From: Chloroflexi bacterium UBA4730
GTDB taxonomy: Bacteria > Chloroflexota > Limnocylindria > P2-11E
Direction: 5' to 3'
Assembly: GCA_002404155.1 (NCBI GenBank)
Contig: DHJC01000031.1
Location: 21,391 to 29,760 of the forward strand
DNA length: 8,370 bases
Part shown: positions 1-6,472 of the stretch, in pieces
Layout: the number at the start of each line of letters is the position of its first letter
Numbering within the stretch: the stretch's first letter is position 1
Translations under genes and position numbers: made by a program
The notes under the pieces: model-generated
What the model was told of the DNA's origin: nothing
What the model saw: the letters and a program-made list of their open reading frames with translations, nothing else
Database searches by the model: none

Positions 1-505
1 CGAGGTTCGAGAGCGGCTCGTCCAAGAGGAGGATCTCCGGCTCGACGACGAGCGCCCGGGCGACCGCGACTCGCTGCTGCTGCCCGCCGGAGAGCTGATT
101 CGGCTGGCGGTCGCCGAGCCCCGCGAGGCCGACGAACTTCAAGGTCTCGTCGACCTTCGCCGCGATGGCGGCCTTGCTCTTGTGCTGCACGCGCAGTCCG
201 TAGCCGACATTGGCGCGCACGCTCATGTGCGGGAAGAGCGCGTAGTCCTGGAACACCATCGCCGCCCCGCGCTTGTGCGCGGGGAGATTGTTGATCCGCT
301 TGCCACCGAGCTCGATGTCGCCTTGATCCGGGTCGTAGAAGCCGGCGATCATCCGGAGCGTGGTCGTTTTGCCGCAGCCGGATGGGCCGAGGAGCGTGGC
401 GAACGAGCCGCGCGGGACCTCGAACGACACGTCATCGACGGCCACGGCATCGCCGAATCGCTTCGTCACGTGCGTCAGCCGGAGATGCGCGGTATCAGCC
501 ACCAC
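1..505 (-). CDS. ABC importer ATPase, FbpC/PotA type (3' part cut by window edge)
   Basis: This is the ATP-hydrolysing subunit that powers the importer encoded by the next two genes; it would sit on the inner face of the membrane. The visible 168 codons contain, in order, Walker A GPSGCGKT (residues 40-47), the Q-loop (VFQDYALFPHMSV, Gln86), the ABC signature LSGGQQQR (138-145), Walker B ILLLDEP (158-164) and the start of the D-loop (SNL). The H-loop and any C-terminal TOBE regulatory domain lie beyond position 1. Two GTG codons in a row (505 and 502) can start it; an AGGA lies 4 or 7 bases upstream respectively, so the second is equally possible. The start overlaps the end of the permease gene by 11 bases, which suggests translational coupling. 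The VFQDYALFPH form of the Q-loop is typical of the Fe(III)/spermidine/2-aminoethylphosphonate ATPases. The family is certain; the substrate is not. Confidence 0.95.
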   Translation of the reverse strand, partial: MVADTAHLRLTHVTKRFGDAVAVDDVSFEVPRGSFATLLGPSGCGKTTTLRMIAGFYDPDQGDIELGGKRINNLPAHKRGAAMVFQDYALFPHMSVRANVGYGLRVQHKSKAAIAAKVDETLKFVGLAGLGDRQPNQLSGGQQQRVAVARALVVEPEILLLDEPLSNL

Positions 506-2138
506 GGAATCCTGTCACAGCGAAGCGGCCCCCGAGCCGCTGGATGAGGACCACCACGATGACCGCCATCCCGACGTCGCCGACGGTGAACGCGGCTGCC
601 CCGCCCCAGTCGAAGTCGTTCACCAGCTGGAAGATCGTGATCGTGGCCGTCGTCGAGCGCGGCGTGAACAGGAAGATGACGACCGAGAGCGTCGTCACAG
701 CGCGCACGAACGTCGTCACGAAGCCCACCTGGACCGAGCCTCCGAGCATCGGCACGAGGACGTCGCGGAAGCCGCGCAGGCTCGATGCGCCCAGGCTCGT
801 CGCGGCCTCGTCGATCGAGCGGTCGATCTGACGCAGCCCCACGGTGACCGCCTGGTACGCGATCGGGATGTTCCAGAACAGCAGCGCGATGACGATGAGC
901 TGCGCGCGCAGGTCGGGCTGGCCGAAGAATTCGGCAAGCCGGTCCGACCACGGCTGGTTGAACGCCGTGAGGTAGCCAATGCCAAAGAAGATGCCGGGGA
1001 TCGCGGCCGGCATGATGAGCAGGAAGTCGAACAGCTTGCGGCCGGGCCACGTGCCGCGCTGCACGACGAAGCCGGCGAACAGCGCGAAGATCGAGCACCC
1101 GATCGCCGCGATCATGCTGTACACGAACGAGTTCTGGAGCGACGTCGCGTGCGCGCCGAGGTACTCGAAGTGCTGGAGCGTGAAGTTCAGGTTCGTCGGG
1201 AAGTAGAGCGTGAGCGCGCTCACGATGAGCGTGCCGTACACGAGGAGGATGAGCCCCGCCAGGGCCAGGCAGGCCGCGAAGCAGGCGCGCGTCAGCGCCA
1301 GCGGCACCGGCGGACGGGGCATCGACGAGGCCTTCCCGCCGACGGTGACGAACGAGCGGCCCCGGTCCAGCCCCGTCTTCGCGACGTACAACGACAGGGC
1401 GAGGAGCAGGAGGATCGTGCTCACCGCGGCGGCGCCGGTGAAGTCGCCGAACCCCTCGATGAGGGAGTACGCCTGCGTGGGCAGGACATTGAAGCCGCCG
1501 CCGATGAGCTGCGGGTTTCCGAAGTCCTCGAGGATGTAGATCGCGCAGGTGAGGATCGCCGCGCCGAGGCCTGGCCCCGAGAGCGGCAGCGTCATCGAGC
1601 GGAACACCTGCCACGGGCCCGCACCGAGGTTGCGCGCGGCCTGCTCGAGCCGCGCGTCGCTCCGCGACAGCACGTCGGCGATGAGCTGGTACGCGAACGG
1701 GAAGAACGCGATCGTCTGCACGCCCCACACGCCGAGGAGCCCAAACACGCTCGGCGACTGTCCGAAGACGCCGTATGACACGATGCCCCGCGGCCCGAAC
1801 AGCAGGATGTACACGGCGGCGACGACGAATGGCGGCGAGAGCAGCGGGAGGATGCCGACGATGCGGAAGAACGGCTTCCAGCGCATCGGCGTGTACACCA
1901 TCGCGTACGCGAAGACGAAGCCCAGGACCACCGCGGTCGTGGTCGAGAGCAGCGTCACCTGCACCGAGTGAACGAGCGGGCCGACCCACGTGCCGCCGTT
2001 GAGGAACTTGACGTACCCGTCGGCGCCGGGGACGAGCACGACCTGGATCTGCGGATACACGATGAACGCGAGCACGAGGGCGATGGCAGCAAGCAGCGCG
2101 AGCAGGAGGACCGGCTCGCGCCGCAAGCTGCGCATCAT
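495..2138 (-). CDS. ABC importer permease, two fused membrane domains (FbpB-like)
   Basis: This 547-residue protein forms the membrane channel of the importer. It carries two copies of the binding-protein-dependent permease domain in one chain, so it can act without a second permease gene. Each half has the EAA loop that docks on the ATPase: E165-Q-A-A-R-N-L-G-A-G ... T-L-P-L (to about 186) and D443-E-A-A-T-S-L-G ... V-P-M-L (to about 465). Hydrophobic segments are evident near residues 10-28, 62-82, 93-114, 132-152, 190-204, 240-252, 283-310, 338-360, 370-392, 412-430, 470-492 and 515-532, about twelve in all. ATG at 2138 is chosen because an in-frame TAG lies directly upstream (2141-2139); ATG at 2135 is the alternative. 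The gene starts 18 bases after the solute-binding protein gene ends and has only a weak ribosome binding site. The single-chain double permease is usual for FbpB and ThiP-type systems. Confidence 0.93.
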   Translation of the reverse strand: MMRSLRREPVLLLALLAAIALVLAFIVYPQIQVVLVPGADGYVKFLNGGTWVGPLVHSVQVTLLSTTTAVVLGFVFAYAMVYTPMRWKPFFRIVGILPLLSPPFVVAAVYILLFGPRGIVSYGVFGQSPSVFGLLGVWGVQTIAFFPFAYQLIADVLSRSDARLEQAARNLGAGPWQVFRSMTLPLSGPGLGAAILTCAIYILEDFGNPQLIGGGFNVLPTQAYSLIEGFGDFTGAAAVSTILLLLALSLYVAKTGLDRGRSFVTVGGKASSMPRPPVPLALTRACFAACLALAGLILLVYGTLIVSALTLYFPTNLNFTLQHFEYLGAHATSLQNSFVYSMIAAIGCSIFALFAGFVVQRGTWPGRKLFDFLLIMPAAIPGIFFGIGYLTAFNQPWSDRLAEFFGQPDLRAQLIVIALLFWNIPIAYQAVTVGLRQIDRSIDEAATSLGASSLRGFRDVLVPMLGGSVQVGFVTTFVRAVTTLSVVIFLFTPRSTTATITIFQLVNDFDWGGAAAFTVGDVGMAVIVVVLIQRLGGRFAVTGFRGG

Positions 2139-2156
2139 CTAGTCCATGTTGCTGGT

Positions 2157-3254
2157 CTAGGTGCGACCCACCGTCTGCTGCCACAGCGTCAGGATGCGGG
2201 TCTTGTTATCGGTCGCCCACTGGCGGTCGTAGTTGACGAGCGTGACCGACGCGAGCGTCGGGGCGCCCGGTGCCGCCGGGATGGACGCGATCGTGGAACC
2301 GCGGTTGCTGAGCTTCACGTTGAGCGCACCCGCTTCCGGGGTGAGCACCCAGTCGACGAACGCCTTGGCGAGCGGAAGGTTCTTCGCGCCCTTCACGATC
2401 GAGATGCCACCGACCTCGAAGCCGGTGTTCGCCGGGACCGCGAGCGAGACGCCAGGGTTCTTGCCCTTCTCGGTGAGGATGTCGTGGGCCCAGTTCGGGC
2501 ACCCGACGTACTGGCCCTGCGAGACGGCGCCGATCGCGCCGGGCGCGGTGCCGATGTAGTCGGCGATGTTCCCATGCAGCGTCTTCATGAACGCCATCGC
2601 CTTCGCCTCGTCCTTGTTGAAGCGGAAGATCTGGGTGGCGATGAAGATGTACCCGCCGCCGGTCTTCACCGGGTCCGGCAGGATGAGCTTGCCCTTCCAG
2701 GATGGGTCGAGCAGATCGTCCCACGTCGCGGGCAGCTTGCCGCCGACCTCCTTCGTGAGGCGGTCGGTGTTCGCGATGAATCCGAAGATGCCCGTATACC
2801 AGCCGGTCCAGAAGCCGGCGGCGTCCTTGAATTCGGGCTTCAGCGACGAGGCGTTCGGCGAGACATACATCTCGAGGAGGCCGGCCTTGCCGAGTGGGTC
2901 GTGGAACTCGCTCGAGCCGCCGATGAAGATGTCGGCCTTCGGGCTCGCCTTCTCTGCGGTGATCCGGGTCTGGAGGTCGCCGGCGGCCGCGAGCGGCAGC
3001 AGGTCGACGGTCGTGCCCGGGTACGCGACTTTGAATGCGTCGGTGAACGCGTTATTCGTGGTCTCGTTGAGCGCGGTGTACACGACGATGTTGCCGGTCG
3101 GCTTCGCCACCGTCGCCGTGGCGGCCGCCGTGGTCGCGGCCGCGGTGGTCCCGGCCCCGCCGCCGCACGCTGCGAGTGCCGCCGCGGAGGCGCCGAGGCC
3201 CATGACCTTCAGGAATGCGCGCCGGTCGTACCCCTTGGTGGAAACGTCATCCAA
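2157..3254 (-). CDS. ABC importer solute-binding lipoprotein with Tat-type signal (AfuA/FbpA-like)
   Basis: This 365-residue extracellular protein should capture the substrate and deliver it to the permease. The N-terminus has a Tat-like motif D10-R-R-A-F-L-K and a lipobox L27-A-A-C30, so it is probably exported folded and lipid-anchored. Residues 31-52 are an Ala/Thr-rich linker. The mature domain starts at about G54-N-I-V-V-Y-T and shows family 1-type binding protein features: A-D-I-F-I-G-G near 107-113, P-S-W-K-G-K-L-I-L-P-D-P at 184-195, and V-K-G-A-K-N ... F-V-D-W-V-L near 287-304. TTG at 3254 is taken as the start because GGGGAGGG lies 6 bases upstream and it places the signal peptide correctly; the frame stays open to an ATG at 3362, but that 36-residue Arg-rich extension would overlap the divergent gene. 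I do not see the adjacent Tyr-Tyr pair that binds iron in classical FbpA, so iron, phosphonate or another ligand remain possible. Confidence 0.92.
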   Translation of the reverse strand: MDDVSTKGYDRRAFLKVMGLGASAAALAACGGGAGTTAAATTAAATATVAKPTGNIVVYTALNETTNNAFTDAFKVAYPGTTVDLLPLAAAGDLQTRITAEKASPKADIFIGGSSEFHDPLGKAGLLEMYVSPNASSLKPEFKDAAGFWTGWYTGIFGFIANTDRLTKEVGGKLPATWDDLLDPSWKGKLILPDPVKTGGGYIFIATQIFRFNKDEAKAMAFMKTLHGNIADYIGTAPGAIGAVSQGQYVGCPNWAHDILTEKGKNPGVSLAVPANTGFEVGGISIVKGAKNLPLAKAFVDWVLTPEAGALNVKLSNRGSTIASIPAAPGAPTLASVTLVNYDRQWATDNKTRILTLWQQTVGRT

Positions 3255-3260
3255 CTTGAT

Positions 3261-3268
3261 CCCTCCCC
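3261..3268 (-). promoter_or_regulatory. Strong ribosome binding site deciding the TTG start
   Basis: GGGGAGGG on the minus strand stands 6 bases before the TTG at 3254. It is the best Shine-Dalgarno match seen in the window and supports the TTG start over upstream starts of the solute-binding protein. Confidence 0.75.
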
Positions 3269-3291
3269 TGTCTCTGCGCGAGCCGGGAGTG

Positions 3292-3297
3292 AGTCTA
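3292..3297 (-). promoter_or_regulatory. Candidate -10 element for the ABC importer operon
   Basis: TAGACT reads toward the importer genes about 37 bases before the TTG start, leaving room for a leader of about 30 bases that contains the strong ribosome binding site. No convincing -35 hexamer is seen at 17-18 bases. It lies within 9 bases of the -10 candidate of the divergent cvpA gene, so the two promoters would be back to back. Confidence 0.35.
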
Positions 3298-3305
3298 GCC
3301 CCGCG

Positions 3306-3311
3306 TATGCT
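3306..3311 (+). promoter_or_regulatory. Candidate -10 element for cvpA, leaderless arrangement
   Basis: TATGCT ends 8 bases before the ATG at 3320. That spacing would place the transcription start at or next to the start codon. There is no Shine-Dalgarno sequence in the gap (CGCGACCG), which fits a leaderless message. Confidence 0.45.
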
Positions 3312-3319
3312 CGCGACCG

Positions 3320-3979
3320 ATGGCCGACATCGCGATCGTGATCGCACTCGCCGCCGGCGCATTCGCGGGCTGGCGCAAGGGCTTCATCGTGCCTCTCGTG
3401 GTGCAGGCCGGCGCGCTGCTGGGCCTCGCGACGCTCTACGCCGGCCCGTTGCAGGGCAGCGTGCCGTCCGGCCTCACCGGCATCGGGCTGGGCATCGGCG
3501 CGGTCGTGCTCGGGAGCTCGATCCTGGGCGCGGTCGGCGGCATGTTCATCCGGCTCGTCTACCGCTTCGGCGTCCTGCAGCGCATGGACAAGGTCGCGGG
3601 TATCCCGCTCGGCGCGGCGACCGCGGCCATCACGCTCTACGTCGCGCTCGTCGGCACGATCGTGCTCGACGGCTGGCTCTCGCCGTTGCACGGCGGGCTC
3701 GCGATCGGCCCGGAGCAGGTGGCGGCGGTGCAGGCACTCGCGGCGACGAACCCGACGTTATCCGCATTCGCCGACCCGACGATGCTCGACCAGATCACGG
3801 CCGCCGCGGCAAAGGCACCGATCCCGGCCGAGCAGCTCGCCAAGTACGACGCGGCGCTCGGCTTCTACGAAACGTCGGTCCGGCCCGCGCTTCTGAGCAG
3901 CAAGATCGCGCCGGCGATCCTCGCGCTCGGCGAGCATCTGCCCGTCATCGGGCAGCACGTCGTCTTCCCGACGAAATAG
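3320..3979 (+). CDS. cvpA: CvpA-family inner membrane protein
   Basis: The 219-residue product resembles the CvpA (colicin V production) family of small membrane proteins, whose role in most bacteria is unclear and linked to envelope homeostasis. A first hydrophobic stretch (residues 4-17) is followed by the family's G17-W-R-K-G-F turn, then hydrophobic segments near 23-42, 53-77 and 95-116. The second signature, R88-M-D-K-V-A-G-I-P-L-G-A-A, corresponds to the conserved L-D-R-x-x-G-x-x-x-G region. Residues 120-219 form a mostly soluble Ala-rich tail, perhaps outside the membrane, that I do not recognise. ATG at 3320 gives the expected start directly before the first membrane segment. The gene runs opposite to the importer operon with 65 bases between starts, and stands alone on its strand before the toxin-antitoxin pair. 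Family assignment is good; function is not known. Confidence 0.82.
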   Translation: MADIAIVIALAAGAFAGWRKGFIVPLVVQAGALLGLATLYAGPLQGSVPSGLTGIGLGIGAVVLGSSILGAVGGMFIRLVYRFGVLQRMDKVAGIPLGAATAAITLYVALVGTIVLDGWLSPLHGGLAIGPEQVAAVQALAATNPTLSAFADPTMLDQITAAAAKAPIPAEQLAKYDAALGFYETSVRPALLSSKIAPAILALGEHLPVIGQHVVFPTK

Positions 3980-3984
3980 CCGCT

Positions 3985-4002
3985 TGCATGCAACGTGCAT
4001 GC
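3985..4002 (+). promoter_or_regulatory. Repeated GCATGC operator-like element before the toxin-antitoxin pair
   Basis: TGCATGC occurs twice (3985-3991 and 3996-4002) with an 11-base period, one DNA helical turn. Each GCATGC core is its own reverse complement, and TTGCATGCAA at 3984-3993 is a perfect 10-base palindrome. The second copy touches the candidate -10 hexamer. Ribbon-helix-helix antitoxins usually bind such paired sites to repress their own operon, so this is a plausible operator; binding itself is inferred. Confidence 0.6.
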
Positions 4003-4008
4003 TAGGCT
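4003..4008 (+). promoter_or_regulatory. Candidate -10 element for the toxin-antitoxin operon
   Basis: TAGGCT lies directly after the operator-like repeat and 6 bases before the GTG start at 4015. The GGAGG in the gap ends only one base before the GTG, too close for normal Shine-Dalgarno use, so a leaderless message is likely. Confidence 0.45.
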
Positions 4009-4014
4009 GGAGGC

Positions 4015-4305
4015 GTGCCGGCAAAGACCACCGACCTGCAAATCCGGGGCATTCTGGTGAAGACGCGGGACGCGCTGCGCCGCAAGGCTGACTCGAACGG
4101 GGTGTCGATGAGCCAGTACCTGATCGACCTTATCCGGAAGGACGTCGAGAAGGTGACCCTCGCAGAGTGGATCGAGATGATGCGCCGGCGGCCGCGGTCC
4201 AGGGTCGCGAGCGAACAGGTCCAGCAGGCCCTGCGTGAGGCCCGCGAAGAGGAAGACGCACGCTGGGATCAGCAGTTCGGGCTGAACAACAACAGCGAAC
4301 CGTGA
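4015..4305 (+). CDS. vapB: Ribbon-helix-helix antitoxin, VapB/FitA type
   Basis: The 96-residue product is predicted to bind and neutralise the toxin encoded by the next gene and to repress the operon. The N-terminal half fits a ribbon-helix-helix fold: a short strand L8-Q-I-R-G-I-L, a first helix from about T17 to N28 (R-D-A-L-R-R-K-A-D), and a second helix beginning at S31-M-S-Q-Y-L-I-D-L-I-R. The C-terminal half is charged (E-W-I-E-M-M-R-R-R-P, then Glu/Arg-rich to about residue 82) and would wrap the toxin, as is usual for these antitoxins. GTG at 4015 is the start; it lies 6 bases after a TAGGCT hexamer. The stop codon overlaps the toxin start (GTGA), which suggests coupled translation. 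Length and gene order fit FitAB/VapBC systems. Confidence 0.85.
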   Translation: MPAKTTDLQIRGILVKTRDALRRKADSNGVSMSQYLIDLIRKDVEKVTLAEWIEMMRRRPRSRVASEQVQQALREAREEEDARWDQQFGLNNNSEP

Positions 4306-4730
4306 TCGTCGTCGACGCCTCGACAGCCGTCGAGATCCTTGTCGACAGCCCGGCGGGCACAACCGCGCTCGCTGCGATGCAGGCGCATCTCCCGGCGGTC
4401 GTGCCCACGAGCTTCGACGCAGAGGTCTTCAACGGCCTGCGGCGCCTCTACGTCCGGGGTGCGCTCGCGCGCGGCGCGCTCCTTGAGGCGGTCGAGCTAT
4501 TGACGGCCTTCGACGCTGAGCGAGCTGACCTGCGCCCATCGCTTCGGGCGGCGGTGCGGCTCATCGACAGCTTCGGCGGCCACGATGTGTTCTACGTCCT
4601 CCTCGCGATCGAGCGGGGCTGCCCGCTCCTGACGTGCGATCTCGCGCTGGCGCGCGCCGCGACCGCTGCCGGGCTCGAGGTCATCGCGATCGACACTCGC
4701 GTCCGGCCTACCGCGCGGCAACGCGCGTGA
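4302..4730 (+). CDS. vapC: PIN-domain ribonuclease toxin, VapC/FitB type
   Basis: The 142-residue product is a predicted metal-dependent RNase that would cut RNA, commonly tRNA or rRNA in this family, when freed from its antitoxin. The acidic quartet of the PIN domain is intact: D5 in I-V-V-D-A-S-T-A-V, E41 in S-F-D-A-E-V-F-N-G, D95 in G-G-H-D-V-F-Y-V-L-L-A and D113 in L-L-T-C-D-L-A-L-A-R-A. All key residues are present and the length is normal, so the toxin is probably active. The GTG start overlaps the antitoxin stop by four bases. The last 23 bases overlap the end of the opposite-strand lipoprotein gene. The RNA target cannot be told from sequence. Confidence 0.9.
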   Translation: MIVVDASTAVEILVDSPAGTTALAAMQAHLPAVVPTSFDAEVFNGLRRLYVRGALARGALLEAVELLTAFDAERADLRPSLRAAVRLIDSFGGHDVFYVLLAIERGCPLLTCDLALARAATAAGLEVIAIDTRVRPTARQRA

Positions 4731-5230
4731 CGAACGTGAGCGCCGCGCCACCGGCGACAGACCCGCTGACCGAGGAGCACCCCGCCGCGGGGACGCGGAT
4801 GCCGCTGATCCAGAGGCCCCTGTTCCCGTAGGTGTCGGCCATGTCGACCCGGACGATGCCGGGGACGTCGAGCCGCTGCGCCGATACGGCGAGCGGGCCG
4901 TCCTTCAACCGGATCCAGCCGAGCTTCACGCCTTCGCCGTCCGGACCGACGAGCAGCCTGCCGTCCGTCGGGAGGCGCACCGCGAGCGTCGTTGATGTGG
5001 ACGAACAGGGGCGTCCCGCTCGTGGCGAAAAGGTCGTTGCCGTCGGCGCGCGTCACCGGCAACGGTGGCGGCGTCGCGTTCCGGGGCTTCGTGAACGAGC
5101 AGTCGAACGCGCCGGCCACCCTCGCGCTGGGCGGGGCCGCGGTCGACGGCGCCGCGGTTGACGTGCCACGTGCCGCTGAGCCGCACGCGGCGATGACCAG
5201 AACGACCAGGCCCAGGCCAAGCGACCGCAT
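4708..5230 (-). pseudogene. Small secreted lipoprotein gene, reading frame broken near 4990
   Basis: The N-terminal part (5230 to about 4991, 80 codons) encodes a lipoprotein signal M-R-S-L-G-L-G-L-V-V-L-V-I-A-A-C16, a Thr/Ala/Pro linker and a domain reaching P-L-F-V-H-I-N. After that the same frame stays open but becomes Arg-rich and unlike a protein. The continuing protein is in the neighbouring frame, from about T-L-A-V-R-L-P-T-D-G (4989) to a TAG at 4710-4708, with G-W-I-R-L-K-D-G, Y-G-N-R-G-L-W-I-S-G-I and A-G-C-S-S-V-S-G then A-L-T-F-V-T-R-V. Both halves have G/C-rich third positions. Joining them needs one base skipped (or two restored) near 4985-4998 and gives about 173 residues. The tail resembles a family of small lipoproteins that end in a C-W-E-V-T-G-like motif, with no known function. 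It may be a real mutation or a sequencing error. A run of G's stands 3 bases before the ATG. Confidence 0.72.
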
Positions 5231-5278
5231 CAGCCCCCTACACGCCGGATCCGGGTGGTTCCGCGTGTCTCGCGCTGG

Positions 5279-5284
5279 TACGAT
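5279..5284 (+). promoter_or_regulatory. Candidate -10 element for the first DUF3048 gene
   Basis: TACGAT lies 11 bases before the ATG at 5296, so the predicted leader would be only a few bases. The hexamer overlaps the alternative TTG start at 5284, which argues for the ATG. Confidence 0.45.
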
Positions 5285-5295
5285 TGACCGGACTG

Positions 5296-6426
5296 ATGAC
5301 ATCAAAGCTGGCGCGGAACGCGACAGTTGTCCTATTCATATCCACCATCGTCGCCACATCGTGTGGCGGGGGTCAGGCACCCGCCGCGGCCGGCTCGCCG
5401 AGCCCGAGCGCGGTGGCCGTCGCGACCGCAACGCCTACGCCTCCGCCCACCCCGACCCCCACCCCGACCCCCACCCCGACGCCGAAGTTCTGGCCGCTCA
5501 CCGGACTCCTCGCGGCAGCAGACGCGCCGCTCGGACGGCGGCCGCTGAACGTACGGCTGCCGGACGATCCGAACGCCCGGCCGCAGTACGGCCTCAACAC
5601 GGCCGACATCGTGTTCGAGATGATCGTCGAGGGTGGCGTCACGCGGTTCTCGGCGATCTTCCACTCCAAGGACGCGGACGTGGTCGGCCCGGTGCGCAGC
5701 TATCGCTTCAGCGATCTCCACATCACCCAGATGCTGCGCGGCGCGCTCGTCTCATCCGGCTCGACGATCGAGGAGCGCGACGCGGTCACGCAGTCGATCA
5801 AGGACGGCAACATGCTCTCGGTCGACGCGGAGCGCGATATCCGGCCGTACTACCGGGTCTCGTTCCGGCCCGCGCCGAACAACGAGTTCACCGCCACGCC
5901 CGCCGACCGCGACGCGGTGAACCGCGCGGGCGGCTCCGCGGCGGTGGACGTCCCGGCGCTCTCGTTCCTCCCGCCGGGTAACACCGACCCGGCGGCCGGC
6001 GGCTTCACCGGCGGGCAGGCGGCGAAGACCCTGACCATTCCATTCTTTGGGATCTGGGCCACGACGTTCACCTGGAACGCCGCCGCGAACGGCTACCGCC
6101 GCTGGCAACAGGGCGTCCAGACCGTCGATGGCGACGGCAGCGGGCCGATCCTGGCGAAGAACGTCATCGTCATGACCACCGACATCTGGACGACGAGCGT
6201 CGTCGAGGACAACCTTGGCTCGCGCGGCCTCGAGTACCGGATGACCGGCGGCGGCCCGGCATCGGTCTTCCGCGACGGCCTGCGGGTGGACGGCACCTGG
6301 AAGCGCGACGGGGTGCTCGACCAGTTCACGTTCTTTGACAGCTCGGGGACGCAGCTGCTCCTCGAACCGGGTCAATCCTGGATCCATTTCATCTATCCGA
6401 CGTGGACCGTGACGAGCACGCCGTAA
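5296..6426 (+). CDS. DUF3048 (YerB-like) putative lipoprotein with Thr-Pro linker
   Basis: The 376-residue product is predicted to be exported and held at the cell surface. A signal peptide (residues 1-22) ends at V-A-T-S-C23, a weak lipobox. Residues 46-63 are a Thr-Pro repeat, a typical stalk. From about K64 the protein matches DUF3048 in two parts: R-R-P-L-N-V-R ... N-A-R-P-Q-Y-G ... A-D-I-V-F-E-M-I-V-E-G-G-V-T-R-F-S-A-I-F-H-S (82-124) followed by G-P-V-R-S (131-135), and a C-terminal part with A-K-N-V-I-V-M, V-F-R-D-G, G-T-W and L-E-P-G-Q-S-W-I-H. The B. subtilis member is YerB, a lipoprotein without an established biochemical role. ATG at 5296 is chosen over TTG at 5284. The next gene is a paralogue 46 bases downstream. 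Domain call is firm; function is unknown. Confidence 0.88.
   Translation: MTSKLARNATVVLFISTIVATSCGGGQAPAAAGSPSPSAVAVATATPTPPPTPTPTPTPTPTPKFWPLTGLLAAADAPLGRRPLNVRLPDDPNARPQYGLNTADIVFEMIVEGGVTRFSAIFHSKDADVVGPVRSYRFSDLHITQMLRGALVSSGSTIEERDAVTQSIKDGNMLSVDAERDIRPYYRVSFRPAPNNEFTATPADRDAVNRAGGSAAVDVPALSFLPPGNTDPAAGGFTGGQAAKTLTIPFFGIWATTFTWNAAANGYRRWQQGVQTVDGDGSGPILAKNVIVMTTDIWTTSVVEDNLGSRGLEYRMTGGGPASVFRDGLRVDGTWKRDGVLDQFTFFDSSGTQLLLEPGQSWIHFIYPTWTVTSTP
5431..5484 (+). repeat. Thr-Pro coding repeat
   Basis: Eighteen codons of Thr and Pro form the linker of the first DUF3048 protein. From about 5449 the DNA is a near-perfect 12-base repeat ACCCCGACCCCC. Such a tract can gain or lose units by slippage in multiples that keep the frame. 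Confidence 0.85.
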
Positions 6427-6456
6427 CCTCGTTCACGATGTAGCGCAGGCGAAGTT

Positions 6457-6464
6457 AGGAAGGG
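6457..6464 (+). promoter_or_regulatory. Ribosome binding site of the second DUF3048 gene
   Basis: AGGAAGGG stands 8 bases before GTG 6473 and 11 before ATG 6476. The spacing favours the GTG. No clear -10 hexamer at leaderless spacing is present in the 46-base gap, so this gene is probably read from the upstream promoter. Confidence 0.6.
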
Positions 6465-6472
6465 TTGGGTCA

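Noticed and set aside
475..2184. 569-codon minus-strand frame nearly coextensive with the permease
   Set aside because: Its product is Arg/Ala-rich with no membrane segments, while the other frame gives a clear double permease with two EAA loops.
360..3341. Long plus-strand open frames (360-1778 and 1968-3341) of 450-470 codons
   Set aside because: Their products are Arg/Glu/Asp-rich without domains, and they lie opposite the well-supported permease and binding-protein genes. They are open because of high GC content.
3255..3362. 36-residue N-terminal extension of the solute-binding protein from ATG 3362
   Set aside because: It is Arg-rich, would bury the Tat signal and overlaps the divergent cvpA gene. 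The TTG with a strong ribosome binding site is better.
4592..4990. Continuation of the lipoprotein's first frame to 4592
   Set aside because: After the break the frame encodes Arg-rich sequence without family resemblance and runs into the toxin gene; the neighbouring frame carries the expected C-terminal motifs.
5447..5484. C-rich repeat as a CRISPR or regulatory repeat array
   Set aside because: It is in frame inside a coding region and simply encodes a Thr-Pro linker; there are no spacers.
6427..6472. Possible terminator or separate promoter between the DUF3048 genes
   Set aside because: No stable hairpin with a T-run and no TAnnnT hexamer at leaderless spacing was found; co-transcription is simpler.
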